The translations under genes were made by a program, and so were the position numbers. A stretch of 64,000 bases of DNA from Marsupella aquatica (lineage: Eukaryota > Marchantiophyta), in contig OZ316891.1 of NCBI GenBank assembly GCA_973895155.1, forward strand, positions 3,534,001 to 3,598,000, in the 5' to 3' direction. Positions within the stretch are counted from its first letter, which is position 1. Every line of letters begins with the position of its first letter. The notes under the pieces are model-generated. The model saw only the letters and a list, made by a program, of their open reading frames with translations, did no database searches and was not told where the DNA came from. Of this stretch, positions 12,795 to 26,564 are shown one piece after another.

Positions 12795-14446
12795 GATTTA
12801 CCAAACTTGGAAATTCAAAAATGTGTTGAATGATGGATTCATGAATTCATGAATTCGTTGGAAAGAAGGACGACATTCCAAGAATATCCATATGGAATGA
12901 GTCTTGTCTAGGATATTTTGGAGACAAAATATCAATTGAAGTACTTATTTTTAAAATGTAATAAAGTTTGAAGCACTTTTGATATTTATCATTCCAATAT
13001 TGTGAAGCATGGTGTTTTGTGGGCAAATAAGCCAAAGGATCTGGTCCATAGCATAACTCATTTGAACTGTCAAATTTATTTGAAATACATTGTAGAATAG
13101 TGATTCCAATAAACTTTAGGACAATATTTTAATGCTGATATGTCATTGAATCTACTGAATGCGTGAAAGTCTGATATTATAACAGTGAAACATAAGTGAT
13201 TTGAGGTTTAAAAGTTTGTCGAGAAGAGTTTTGTGCTTTTAGATAGCCAAATTTATAGCCTATTTTTAATCATTTTTGCATGTTTTCAGTTTTTGCCAAA
13301 AAAGGGGCTTATTTTTAGGTGCATTTTGTGCATTTTTACATGTTTTCAAGGTTTTTTGGAAATAGTTCTTATAGTTTAGGCTTATTACCCATCCTTTAAG
13401 GCTCCTTGTTCAGTGTGCAATCAGTGCCTAGGCTTGTGGGGATGTCCCAAGCTACTGCCCATCTGCCTATGTCCATTTGACCAAGCTGGTCGAACATATA
13501 TTAAACTGTATGCATCATTTTTCCTGAAAACTTGTGTATCTTGTATCTTGGGTTTTCTGATTTATAATTCCTGAATGGGTTTTCAAATATGCCTTTAGCT
13601 AGTTTTATAAGTCACCTAAGGGTACAAAAAATTATCTCAAATGAACTTTTTACATATAAAAACTGCAAAACATAACTCAGGAGGAAACAACTGTAAGAAG
13701 GGCTAGTTAGCCAAGAGGGATCAGGTTGAAGGGGGTACACTTAATTAGTCCTTATTGTCTAAGCCTAGGCACTGTATGCAATTTCTAATCTTTGGTTCTA
13801 TCTTAAGAATAAAATGAAATATTGTATATAGGTCAAATTGATATTTGTCCTTATAGTCTAAGCCTTGGAACTCTATGCAATGCTCTAAACTTTGGTTCTT
13901 AAGAATAAAATTAAATAATGTAATCTTTTTGTCTTCACACATAGTGACTGAGGCAATATATTGTACAGTATTCTTGGCATCTCTATAGTTATTATTATTA
14001 TGTAATTATACAGCCCCTTAAACTGGGCTATTGCATCAAGCATTTGAGTTTAATAAAGTTTTGAAACCAGGAGTTGGGCAGTTTGTTGTCCACAGCTAGC
14101 CAGACAGGTTTTGCACATGCAATATATGTCATAAGTGGAGAATTCCAATAAGCTTTTGAGTTTTGTAATTTATGCTAAATAAGGAACTGCCAGTTTGCAG
14201 GCTTGCACAAATCTAATTCACTTTTGTCCACAACTATCCTGACAGGTTTTACTTATGTCATTGTTGGGCGGCTCCTCATTTTGTATCTTTACTAAACCAA
14301 ATGATAAAAAAACAGTGTGAAGCTATCAATTCAGGATCTCATGTAATGCCAAACAGTAGGATCAATTCAGGAGCTCATGTCATGCAAAACAGTAACTCAA
14401 ACCAAATTAATTCCAATGGAGAATTGGGTCCTCATTGGGTCAATCT
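12795..14446. other. Gene-free interval
   Basis: AT-rich, no supported gene. It contains a TTCATGAATTCATGAA dyad at about 12836, a 99-bp tandem duplication (13749-13925), and a repeated phrase TTGTCCACA(A/G)CTA.CC.GACAGGTTTT near 14090 and 14230. A short duplication around CAATTCAGGA(T/G)CTCATGT lies at 14330-14400, just before the MITE. Confidence 0.5.
13749..13925. repeat. Tandem duplication, period 99 bp
   Basis: TCCTTAT.GTCTAAGCCT...TTTGGTTCT...TTAAGAATAAAAT occurs at 13749 and again at 13848 with scattered substitutions and small deletions. Confidence 0.7.
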
Positions 14447-14726
14447 CTTGGGGGTTTCACTTCCACAAAAATGGCACACCACATGCGACAAAAGATAGGG
14501 TCATTTTATTGGTTCTAAGTGAAGACATAAGAATTTTTTCAGAAGAACAATAGGATATTTTTAATCCAATTTTGAGACTGATAGGTGCATTAGGGTTTTT
14601 TTAATCAAAATTTTGGGATATTCTAACTTTATAGGGGTCCAAATTTTTTTTAATTTACATTGTAGGGGGTTTGAGGCCTAGAAACATGCAGGTGATGGGG
14701 AAGCCTCATATAGTGAGACCCCCAAG
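14447..14726 (+). mobile_element. CTCGGGGGT-family MITE, copy A (280 bp)
   Basis: Starts CTTGGGGGTTTCACTTCC and ends ATATAGTGAGACCCCCAAG. Flanked by a perfect 8-bp direct repeat, GTCAATCT, at 14439-14446 and 14727-14734. The left part (CCACAAAAATGGCACACCACATGCGAC) and the right part (GCCTAGAAACATGCAGGTGATGGGG) match the corresponding ends of the 14-kb element at 27156-41411. No ORF, so it is non-autonomous. Confidence 0.93.
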
Positions 14727-15703
14727 GTCAATCTCTCCAGGGTTTACAACAAAAAGAGGATCTACCTTAACTCTTCAGATTCACAACCAAAATAGGAGAG
14801 TTATAGTTATTGTCCTCTGTGGAATGATGAATGGTATCTGACTGGTCTGATATGTCACAGGTTAGGTAGGTGAGCACCATATTGGGTTGTCCAACATCAA
14901 AATTAAAACAATGTAAGTTGTAGTAAGTGATATCAGATCTAGTAGAATCAATCAACTAACAATTAGTACAATAATTTGTTTAATTTCATGTCTTAGTTTG
15001 TAGTATTATCTCACTCTGTATTCCATGTTAGTCATGCTCTTGTGATGATAACTCATTCTTGATGCCTCCATTACTTTGCCTTTCATTGTCAATTCCAACT
15101 GCAAAATCCATCCTGCGAATGTCCTTATTTAAGTACATGCAATTCCATTCTATTCGGATCGATCAAGAGATCAAACCTTTGAAACATGCTAAAAATACTC
15201 ATGTTATGGAAGAAGGATCCAGCCTGCTGAAGGCTGATGCTGACCAGAGTAACAACTTCATACCGAATACCTTTCAACGTACCTGGAATTTTGTCATGCA
15301 CTGCTATGGAGCCTCATGGGTCCAATGGATCCCTTTCCATGTCTATTCTCCATTACCGGGTTTGCTTAAGTCTTGCCAACTGTACGTTCTTTAATTCCAT
15401 TCAACAGGTCTCTCATTGTTACCATTCCAAGGTTTAGGTGCCCCCAAACGATGACTATGAAATTTATCACGAAGTACTTGTCACAAAAACAGTCAGATGA
15501 AAATACTTAGAACAAGTACACTACATAAAACTGACAAATAATTAAAGTACTTGTTTCAATAAAGGATAATCTTATATGTATGTACAAGATGACATTCCAT
15601 AGATTCAAACCATTAAAAACTATACAAGGTTTTGGAAGTCATTATCATGAGGACAGCTCCCATCCTGTCCCGGATATTATTGTATACCCGGATCATCAGC
15701 TTT
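14727..15703. other. Unassigned sequence left of the CACTA element
   Basis: No gene I can support. A 111-codon plus-strand frame at 15059-15394 has no recognisable motif, and the opposite strand shows several short open stretches broken by stops. It may be an old coding fragment. The last three bases, TTT at 15701-15703, are one copy of the CACTA target-site duplication. Confidence 0.4.
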
Positions 15704-16899
15704 CACCAGAAGAAAACATGGCCCTTTATGACCAACCGCCCAATGACGGAAATGCATAAATGACCTAAATTCTCAATGACACAAAATGAATGACCGGAGA
15801 ATGACTGTCCAAATTGACCAATAGACTGAAATGACAAAATGATTGTTTTTGCGTCATTTTGTAAAATGTTTGTAATGACTAATATGACCAAAATGACACA
15901 ATTTTCTTAAAATGGTCAATTTAGACATATGTCCTAAATGACACAACCAATCACCACAATGATAAATCAGTGTTTAGCACCATTGTAGTCACTTTGGACA
16001 ATGATTAAAATGACCGAAAACCTATTTGGGTCATTTTGGACAACAATAATAAATGACAAAAAACCTGTTTGTCATTTTAACCGACGGTGCTAAATGACTA
16101 AATCTATGGTCAATCAAAATATCAAGATATATCAATGTTTACAACAATATACAGTCATTATAGACTTGTCTCATAAATGACTAAAGCTAATGTCAATCAA
16201 AAACTCTTGATATATCAGTGTTTACAACAACATACAGTCATTATGGACTTGTCTCATATATATGACTAAATCTAAGGTCAATCTAAAAATTAGGATATAT
16301 CAGTGTTTATAACAACATAGAGTCATTATGGACTTGTCTTATATATGACTAAATCTAAGGTCAATCTAAGAATTAGAATATATCAGTGTTTACAACAACA
16401 TACAGTCATTATATATGGACGTGTTTCATAAATGACTACTGTCTTGTAGAGTCTATCTAAAAATCAAGATATATCAGTGTTGATGACAATATATTGTCAT
16501 TACAGACTTGAGTCATAAACCTTGGGCCCTCAGTCTTAACTAATACGTGGAGGACGTGCGAATGCTCAAAAGATAGTTTTTATTCATTTTGAACTAATAG
16601 TTATAATTATTACTGGTAATAAGGGAACTTTTAATGGTAAAATGGAAATAACAAGGGGTTAAACATGAAAATGGCCTGATCGTAAGGGGTCCACTTCTTT
16701 TACATGGAGTGAGGGCCCAGGGGTCATAAATGACTACTTATAGATACATTAAGCTATGTTGGATATATCAATGATTAAAATATTGTATAGTCATTGCAGA
16801 CATAGGTCATAATTGTAGAGTCATTGAAGAATGCCAATGACTACATTAAGGGCAATATTGGCTGTCATATTAGATGTCATTTTGACCAAATGACTGCAT

Positions 16900-19800
16900 A
16901 TGTCGTCATTCAAGACATCCCTCATGGTGTCATTATGGAAAAGCAAAAATGACCATTTTTGGTCTACGAGCTTAAGGTGGGCCCGAGTGTGCCATGGGCC
17001 CTACATAGAGGTGAAAAACTCTCCACTAGGTGCGGGACACTACACTCATCATTGTCCAACCACTAGTTGCAGCATAAACACTTTGGACACATGTTTTTCC
17101 GTTTACTTAAGGCATGATGCACCTTTGGGGAAATCACTCCCAAGTCATACGACTTTGGAGTGATTTGCCAAAAGTGTCACCATGGATGCATACCATCACA
17201 TCCAAACGCAAACAAAAGTGGTATTTTTGTTCTCTAAGAGAGAGTGCAACACCAATAGAATGGGTGTGGTTGTTGTGCTTCCCTATATGGTGTGTGTGCG
17301 GGTTTAGGGTAGAGGAATATTCTAACCTTGCAAGGAATCTAAAGCAGGCTCTTTGTGGAGGTACTAGGGCCTTTATTGGGTCATTTGTGAACAATGGTCT
17401 GTCATAAATGCCAATGACTAAAAGGAGGGTCATTAAAATTGTCATATGGGAAGTCATATAAGTCAAGTGACTGGGCTTGTGGTCATTTGTGTGGTTCCTC
17501 ATGCAGTCATTAAAGAGAAGCACAAATGACCAGTTTGGGACTAGGGACTTAAGGTGGGCCCGAGTGTGCCATGGGCCCTACATAGAGGTGAGAAACTCTC
17601 CACTAGGTGCGGGACACTACACTCATCATTGTCCAACCACTAGTGGCGGCATAAACACTTTGGACACATGTTTTTGCGTTTACTTAAGGCATGATACACC
17701 TTTGGGGAAATCACTCCCAAGTCTCCATGGATGCATGCATACCATCAGTTCCAAAGGTAAATGAAGCCATTTTTTTTGTCTCTCCAAGAAGTCGCGCAAC
17801 ACCAATGGAAGGTTGTCATACGTTTTAGGAACGTGTCATGTTTGTGCCAGTGTTTGGATGGGGAATACTCCATTTTGCATACGAATAGTGTCGGGGCATT
17901 GTGAGTAGGTGTTGTAATCTTCATTGGGTCATTTTGGAGGAATAGAGTGTCATTAATGCCAAAGACTACAATAAGGGTCATTTTGGCAGTCATTTTTTAG
18001 GTCATTTTTTAATGTGCCAAATGACGGCATATGGGGTCATTATAGAGGTCCCTCATGGTGTCATTATGGACCAACAGAAATGACCATTTTTGGTCTAGGA
18101 GCTTAAGGTGGGCCCGGGTGTGCCATAGGCCCTACATAAAGGTGACAACCCCTCCACTAGGTGCGGGACACTATACTCATCATTGTCCATCCACTAGTTG
18201 CGCCATAAACACTCTAGACACATGTTTTTGTGTTTACTTAAGGTATGATGCACCTTAGGGGAAATCACTCTCAAGTCATACGATGTTGGAGTGATTTGAC
18301 AAAAATATGACCATGGATGCATACCATCGTATCTAGCAAATGGAGCCATTTTTTGTCTCTCCAATAAGTAGCGGGACTTTGATTTAATTGTGTCATGTTT
18401 GTGTTGGTGTTTGGATGGGGAATATTCTATTTTGCAAATGAAGAGTAACGGGGCTGGTTAAAGGTAGTAATGTAATCTTTATTGGGTCATTTCTGAAAAA
18501 TTGTGTCATAGGTTAATGCCAATGACTACAAGTAGGGTCATTAAAATAGTCATATGGTAAGTCATATAAGTCAAATGACTGGACTTCTTGTCATTTGAGG
18601 GGTCCTTCTTGCAGTCATGAAGTAGAAGCACGAATGACCAGTTTGGGGCTAGGGGCTGGAGGTGGGCCCTAGAGTGCCATGTGGCCCCACATAGAGCTGA
18701 CAACCCCTCCACTACGTGCGGGACGCTATACTCATCATTGTCCAACCACTAGTTGTGCCATGAACATTTTGGAGTTATCTTTTTGCGTTTACTTAAGGCA
18801 TGATGCACCTTTGGGGAAATGACTCCCAAGTCATACGACTTTGGAGTGATTTGCCAAAAGTGTCACCATGGATGCATACCACCATATCCAAAGGCAAATG
18901 GAGCCTTTTTTTTGTCTCTCCAAGAAGTAGCACAACACCAATGGAAGGCTGGACATCATCCTTTGATCTAATTGTACATGTCATGGTTGTGCTGGTGTTT
19001 CAATGGGGAATATTCTATTTTGCAAATGAATAGTGGCGGGACACTCCAGGAGGTAGTGTAATCTTTATTGGGTCATTTATGAGAAAAATTGTGTCATAAA
19101 TGCCAACAACTACAATTAGGGTCATTAAAATGGTCATGTGGGATGTCATATAAGTCAAATGACTGGACTTGTGGTCATTTGAGGCGTCCCTAATGTTGTC
19201 ATTTAGGAAAACTAAGCAAAAATGACCAGTTTGGGGCTAGTGGCTAGAGGGACGCCCTAGAGTGCCATATGGCCCCACATAGGGCTTGCAACCCGTCCAC
19301 TAGGTGCTGGACACTCTACTTACTATTCTCCAACCACTACTTGCACCATAATTAATGTTGAGCCATGTTTTTGCGTTTAGCTAAGGCATGATGCAGCTTT
19401 GGGGAAATGACTCCCAAGTCATACAACTTTGGAGTGATTTGCCAAAAGCGTCATCATGGATGAATATCTTATATTCCAAAGGCAAATGGAGCCATTTGTT
19501 TTGTTTGTCCAAGAGTTAATGCAACACCAATGGAATGGGCATGGTTGTGGTGCTTCCATCTATGGTGCATGTGCGTGCAGGTTCAAGGTAGAAGAATATT
19601 CTAATTTTGCAAGAAATCTAGGGCGGGCTCTTTTTGGAGGTACTAGGGCACAAGTTGGTCATTTATAAAAAATGGTGTCATAATTGCCAATGACTACAAG
19701 TAAGGTCATTAAAACAGTCATCTAGGATGTCATATAAGTCAAATGACTGGACTTGTGGTCATTTGAGGCATCCTTTGTGCAGTCATTATCAAGAAGCACA

Positions 19801-20560
19801 AATGACCAGTTTGGGGCTAGGGGCTGGAGGTGGGCCCTTGAGTGCCATGTGGCCCCACATAGAGCTGACAACCCCTCCACTAGGTGTGGGACACTTTACT
19901 CATTATTGTCCAACTACTAGTTGCGTATTGAACACCTTGGAACCATGTTTAAATGCGTTTACTTAAGGGATGATGGAACTTTGGAGAAATCACTCCCAAG
20001 TCATACAACTTTGGAGTGATTTGCCAAAAGTTGCACCATGGAAGCATACCATACTATCCAAAGGCAAACAAAACATATTTTGTCTCTCCAAGAGGAAGTG
20101 CAACACCGATGGAATGGGCGTGGTCATGGTGCTTCCCTCTATGGTGTGTGTGGATTCAAGGTAGAGGAATATTCCACTTTTTTCAAGGAATCTAGAGAGA
20201 GCTCTCTTTGGAGGTACTAGGGTAGTCATTTAGGAGAAGCACAAATGACCAGTTTGGGGCTATGGGCTGGAGGTCGGCCCTACATAGAGCTGGCAACCTG
20301 TCCACCGGGTGCATGACACTCTACATACTATTCTCCATGCACTACTTGCAACATAAACACCTTGGAATATGGGGGTTCTCTTTTGGAGGTACTTGTGCTT
20401 CATTGGGCCATTGATGAACAATGCTAGGTCATAAATGCCAATGACCTTATATACTTAGTGTCATTGTGGCTATGAGGAGAGAGGTTAAAATGACCAAATT
20501 GGGCCAGGGCTAGAGGTCCTATACTTGACAGTCGCCCAAACTATTATTTTACCCAACAAA
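16900..20560. repeat. Tandem array of ~0.56-kb units inside CACTA element
   Basis: The anchor ATGACCA(T/G)TTT(T/G)GG recurs at 16951, 17528, 18082, 18636, 19224, 19804 and 20247, with a remnant at 20492. Most units are 554-588 bp; the last full one is 443 bp. Each unit holds a GTGGGCCC...GTGCCAT...CCCTACATAGAG block, a CACTCATCATTGTCCAACCACTAGTTG block, a CAAGTCATACGACTTTGGAGTGATTTGCCAAAAG block and several TGAC motifs. Short ORFs that recur in it are by-products of the repeat. Confidence 0.88.
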
Positions 20561-23500
20561 TAGTCTCCCTTATGAGGGTTTGCGTCCTCCATTCTACAAA
20601 ATCTCCCTTATGAGGGGTTGCGTCTTCCATTCCACACTGTGATTTGTGGCCATGAACAATTTTCTAAAAATAATGCAACATTGGTGGGATACCATGTTTT
20701 AGACTTTGTCATGTAGATCATTTAATTAATGAGCAGGGTAATAATAAATCCTTTGTGAGGGAAAATCGTAGGTCTTCTAGCAATTTGGAAGTGTTTACAT
20801 TGACTATGAAAATGGCAAACAATCACACAACTTGACTTACAAATCTTAAAAGGGATGGAATTGCTGTTTACACCTCCTTTGCACCCCATTTACAGCTGGT
20901 TTATAGGGTCTATAAGTCAAGACTTCCTCTATTGTAAATATACTGGCTACTTCTCCTTTCTAACTTGACTTTGGAATTCAACTTTTGCTTTCACGGTCAT
21001 CCAAATTGACTGGGGTGTCAGTCTACTAAAACCAACCCTTACACTACCTAGCTTTACACTGGTTACCGTCAATCTACCGGTCCATAAGGAGTGATTATAG
21101 TGTAAAACGGCTTCTACTACTTGCCTTTGTATTTTCAAAATCCCCACTCATGGGAAACGTCACGCGCGCTCGGATCTTGGGGTGCTGCCATACTTTCAAG
21201 CTCCCGAGCGTGCTCCCAAGCTGTGGAGACTGGACTTAATGTCCTATCACTCCGACATGTTCACTGCATCACAACAAATTTGCTCATTGTTCTGTCCTCT
21301 AGATGATTCCATGGCTTGATCCGCATTCTTTAGAATGTTGCGAGATTTGTTTCAACTAATGATTCTTCCTCTACTCCATTCGACTACGCGCTTTCAATTT
21401 GACTTCTTTCCCATCTTTCCTGGCAGGCTCTTGCAAAGATAGGCCGCCGCTTCAATTTGTATCAATGTTCCCTGCTTCGTCATGCTCTCCGCAACCAGCC
21501 GTTCGTTGCAATGTCCAAAATAGCTGCCTTTAATTTTTGCTCTGCCTTACTTCGCAAATTTCCAATTTGATCTTGGGGCAGACAGACTGAGTTTATGTAT
21601 GAATACATGAATCAGCAGCGGCGGTCTGAGAAGTTTCCGTGACGTTCAAAAAGTTGCGAGCCTCAATGGAAGGAGTGCCACTCAGGTAACACATTGTTCA
21701 CTTATTGTGGCTGTGAGAAATCTTCAAAGCTTTGCAGATGGTTCACGTAAGCTTTTCTACGCACAAGGGCCCTAGTCTTACTACTTGGTTAGTAGTTAGA
21801 AGTCAATTTTCCTCCTCGACAAGCGTAGGACGAGTTTCTCTTGCCCAAGTGCCTGGGTAGTGCACTCGGTTTCAACAGGGGCTGCAGATTGATGAGAGAT
21901 TGATATTGATTTAAGAGTTCACACAAATTGGGGGATCAAATGCTGATGATCTTGAAAGAGGTTTTGTGAGAGTTCTTGTTAAATACGTCCCCATTCTAAA
22001 TTTCTGTTATCTAATCTTCTGATCCTTCTATGCCACGCGTATGCAAGTCTTGAGCTTAACATTGTTGGTCGTGGGCTTAAGGAATAATTGTTTGGATAAG
22101 TACTTTAAAAGTTGTAGTATTCCACTTGTGAGACCGTGCAGCCAGTCTTTTGCAATGAGATAAATTCAGAAAGGTCTTACGTATTGAGCTTTTTGACTTT
22201 GGCAGGATTGTTTTCTAATAACCTTTGCTGAGTACAACAGCAACAGAAATGACACACTCCACGGTAGGTTTGATTCTATTTTAATCAATTGGCTGGCTGC
22301 AGCTGTGAGTATCTTGCTATTGCACCCCAAGGTCACTAGTTTGCAATTGCATCGAGGTATCTCCGTCTGTTTTCTCCAGGCAGCTGCTGCCTTGGTTTTG
22401 ACCTCACAGATTTCAGAGGAAACTGGGAACATGAACAAACTACAGTACAATACTTTGGCGTGGACTATTGAAGGGGAAGCTGCCTTCCAGGGTTTAAGGT
22501 TTCTTTCTGCCTCCCCAGCGTTCCATGACAATGGCAGAGCACGTTGCCAAGAGAAGAATGCCTTTGGGTACGTTGCTGAGTGCTCATCCATTAAGTGCGC
22601 ACCTCCATTTGTCTGGATTGGGGAGAAAGGGAAGCTCTTAGTGCCTGAAGAGTATCTTACATTCCTCACAGTCTGCCAATAAAAAAATTATTTGTGAGGG
22701 CAAAACCAACATGGATGGCAGATGTTCAATTAATCAATCCAAACATACACAAGAAACTAGGAAACTTACCGGAGGCCACTAGAAGCTTGGGAACTGACTG
22801 TAGGCCACTAGAACGGAAGAAAGTCACATTTTTGTTTGGACGGTAGAGTCTCGAGAAGTGGAAATATTGCAGTATCCTGGGGCGCCAAAGATTTAAAACT
22901 ACCAAGAAATAACATGGCAGATGCGTAAGAAATCAGAAGCAGCACTAGTCAAAATCAAGGACAAGTTACGCTTGTCTACGATAGAGTTGGAGAATAAAAT
23001 AACAAGGAGTCTCCATTTGAGTCACTAGAGGCCCCTAAATAAAGCGAAAAGGTATCCCTAGAGGCACCTAGAAGACAAACCAAAAGGTTCTACCTTTGGG
23101 CATATATACCTGTTTAGAAGAAAAGTACGTGATTGTCTGGTCCTCACTATGCCGACGGGTTGTTTGAATTTGTGGTGAATTTGTGATGGATATTTACTTC
23201 TGATCATTTACATCTCTGCCAACATCAACAGTCTTCAGTTTGACAACTCACTCGTTTGACCCAGATGAAACATTTTGAGAGAGTAAAGACGTAGATTAGC
23301 TCGCAATCATTACCTTGCTATTGAAGTGTAGGATCCTGAATATATAGAACAGGGTATCTGATTGTGCTTTCTCAAAGTGTCATTAAATGTGTAAAGTGTT
23401 TCTGCCAACATCAACAGTATTCAGTTGCCTGGGCTTTTATACTGATCGGATATATATCATCAAGATTCCTCCATGTCGGAGAGAAACGCCTGTTTATACG

Positions 23501-25789
23501 ACTCACGTATAATATTCAACTCTTAACGCCCAAAAGAGGTTGGACTCATCTCTTTTTCAGCCTGGGACACTTTCTCGTCTCCCCATACTTCTTCCCCGAC
23601 TTCTTCAAGTCCTGCTCAGTTCGTGAATGATCTTTCTTGCCGCCTGCACTTATCTACATTTGCCTTGCTTTCAGACAAGTTACACTTTTATTAAAGGTCA
23701 TCTCTCTTTATTGTATTGCTTTTCCATTTAAGACAGCATTGTCCCCACTACTGCTTGTCTCCCGGCTGAGCTTCTTTATTGCCTGTTATAATTTATATAT
23801 TTTTTTTGCTCACCTGCATGAACTTGTTGTTCTGGATTTATTGTCGAGCCTTCTGCCTAATAGGCTAGCTAGCTACACGGTCTGCCATATTTCTTGTCCA
23901 CAAGTTCAGCTTTGAATAAATGGCGTCAGAGCATCTCTACTGTAGTGATCTTCTCTTTTTCATAGGGAATCAAAAAATTCTCTATCTTCATTGGCTTTTT
24001 GAATGGCTGGCGATGAAACTTCATTATTGACAAGTTCTCTTTCTCTCTACTTTCCCGTTTTCTTTATATAGCGGGCTCATTGTTTGACGTAAAGTTGTTG
24101 GCATTTTCAGCTTGAGTTAATACTGAACCTTGCTCCTATGGATGTCATGTCCTACAACAGGTTATATTGATGGTGACATTGGTCAAGAGCTGGACTCACG
24201 CCTTTTAAGATAAATAGGATTGAAGAACGTCAAGGCAATGAGGTAGTGCTTAAACTCTTTTAGCTAAGTGCTCTCACATATAGATTGCTTTATCTAAGCC
24301 TGGAAGAATACTGTAGATCTGAGCTGTGAGAAGACTCTACTATAGAGATTTGATTCAAACACGTTTGTGATTATTCAGTTCAAGAACAGTTGTGGAAGTT
24401 AATAATTACTGACTAAAACCTTTCCCAGTTATATCTCAAGTTATATGAATGTGAAGTTTTGACAATTGCTAGGTCCCTTGTTTGCTTGACTATTTGTGTC
24501 CGCTAAGCTGACTTCAGGTTATGTTTAATATGGAGTCAAATAAGTTGCGGATATGGTACCTGGCAAGCCTTGTTACATTCTGACTGGAATCATTCTATAT
24601 TTTTTTAGCAAAGCCAACGGAGGATCCCTTTGAGATCAAGAAGGTGCATAAGATGCTGGGAACTTTACCTGTTGGAAAGGTTGATACCCTCAGTGGAGGA
24701 AAAGTTGAATTGCATCCTCGATAAACATAAGGTGACTACCCTCAGTATTGTTTTCAAAGAAATAGATTGATAGACTTGAAGTTCAGTCACTGTTATAAAA
24801 ATACCAGACAATGTACTTTAATTATTTAGTATGGTATAATTAAGGAACTCTAGGATTTGGTTGATGAAATGGATCAGTTCTTAAAGATTGAAGGTTAGAG
24901 GACATTGAAAGTTTAGGGCCAGCTATAAGTGTCAGACTTAGGAGTCTTCTTGGTCGAGGTCAAGCTCTTCTCAACAATTAATCTGCTTGTATTTGGTGAA
25001 TCTCTATATATATATATCGATATAAGGGACAACTACTGCCTCTGACTTCTCCTCCTGTCTAATTTACACAGCCATAGTGATGTACTCTATATCATGCATT
25101 TGGAATTTGAGAAAAGTTCTGAGCTCTTCTTGTTTTCCTTTTGCAGAATGATGACATTGTATTATATGCAAGCTCAATTTGAGTCTGATGAGAGTTTGGG
25201 ATGACTGGAAGTCTGCAATGTACGTACAATTTACCAAGAACTGGATCCTTTTGGGCAGGTAGTGTTCATGATTAATGATTAATTGCAAATGAAACAACAG
25301 GACCTCGAGCTTACCTTTTGAACATTGCAAGGTTGCAATTGCCATTATGAGTTTGCAAGCCTAATGAATGACGGGTGCATTTCTAGCGAGTGAGCCAATT
25401 GGAATTGGAGAATTTCAACTCCTCTGTAAGTCTCTGATCGCACTCCCTTGTGTGGTATGTACGTCTTGGAATACCTAGATTACATGGTTTATGGGACTAC
25501 AAATTCACAACCAGCTACGTAGTCTCAATGTGATGCATTTTTTGCTCTGATGCATATGACCTGTATTTTCCATTTGCTGATACAGGAGCGGGAAACTACA
25601 AGCTACCTGACATGAAAGGGACAACCACACTGTGGAATTCCAGATTGCTTAAGAAGCAATAGTTGTAGATTTGAGGGATGCAGCTCCTGTACAAAGTATA
25701 ATCATAACTTTTTTGATTCATTTGTTGATCACAAGCTTGATTGCTGGAGAATAGGATTAGATGCTCAACAGTATTCCAGTGTAGATCAT
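20561..25789. other. CACTA element interior, no identified gene
   Basis: About 5 kb without a recognisable gene. Exon-like pieces occur: a 125-codon plus-strand frame ending at 22682, overlapped by a minus-strand frame at 22166-22669, and a short piece at 24610-24724 that follows a TTTTTTTAG acceptor-like site (KPTEDPFEIKKVHKMLG). None is assignable. Captured fragments of host genes are a reasonable explanation, since CACTA elements often carry them. Confidence 0.4.
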
Positions 25790-26564
25790 TGATGAAATAT
25801 TGTATGACACTCAAAATGACATTATAAATAATGTGCATTATGATATCCAAAATGAGTCCATCATGTATGACATTCCAAATGAATTTATAAATGACGTGTG
25901 TTGTGACATCATTTTAATGACGCCTTCTCAAGTCATTTCCGTCATTGGAAAATGACATCTTTTATGACTGTCCAAAATGACTAAATGAAATACGTCATTT
26001 TTTACAGATGAAAATGACTAATGAAAATCGTCATTTTGGACAGATCCAAAATGACAACTAAGTATATCCATGTGTATCACACAATGATCCACATGGTGGC
26101 TAATGATTTGTGAGAGCTTTCGTCATATTAGACATGTCTGAAATGACAAGAATTTATTGCCCCATGTTGATTATGAAAGATGCCACATGTCTATGGTTCA
26201 TTTGTTCAAAATATGGGTCATTCTGGACATGTCTAAAATGACATTATTTGTTTAGTGGTTGGACACGTGGCTTTTTTTAATTGGTGACGGTGACCGTCAA
26301 TGGTGAACGGCACAAGACCGTTGATGACACTTTTTTACATCATTTTGGACTGTTGGTCATTTTGGACCTTTGGTCATTTCTAGTAATTTTGGACAATAAC
26401 CAATGACCATGGGATTTTTGCGTCATTTGTCCGATAGGACCATGACGCATTTGTCCAATGCAACGTGTCTGGAAAGACACAAACAAATGCGTCATTGGTT
26501 TGATGAAAAGACCATGTCAATAGTCATTGTTACAGTCATAAATAACCCTGTTTTCTACTAGTGT

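Larger units (their letters stand above)
15704..26563. mobile_element. CACTA-type (En/Spm-like) element, 10.86 kb
   Basis: The right end read inward is CACTAGTAGAAAACAGGGTT; the left end is CACCAGAAGAAAACATGGCC. They match at 23 of the first 29 bases, and the left end has a CACTA-to-CACCA change. TTT flanks both sides (15701-15703 and 26564-26566), the 3-bp duplication expected for this superfamily. Both subterminal zones (15704-16900 and 25790-26563) are packed with AAATGAC/GTCATTT motifs in both orientations, as in elements whose transposase binds subterminal repeats. No TNPD/TNPA-like transposase frame is visible, so the copy appears non-autonomous. Its interior carries a long tandem array and unassigned sequence that could be captured host DNA. 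Confidence 0.88.

Noticed and set aside
15059-15394. 111-codon plus-strand ORF as a gene
   Set aside because: No motif, no splice context, and the complementary strand is similarly open in pieces.
16900-20500. Recurrent short ORFs that look like a gene family
   Set aside because: They repeat because the DNA is a tandem array, each copy is broken differently, and no motif is present.
16900-20560. CRISPR-like array
   Set aside because: Units are about 0.56 kb with no short repeat/spacer alternation, and the genome is eukaryotic.
22166-22682. Overlapping plus (125-codon) and minus (167-codon) ORFs as genes
   Set aside because: Both strands are open over the same bases and neither gives a recognisable protein; mentioned only as possible captured sequence inside the CACTA element.
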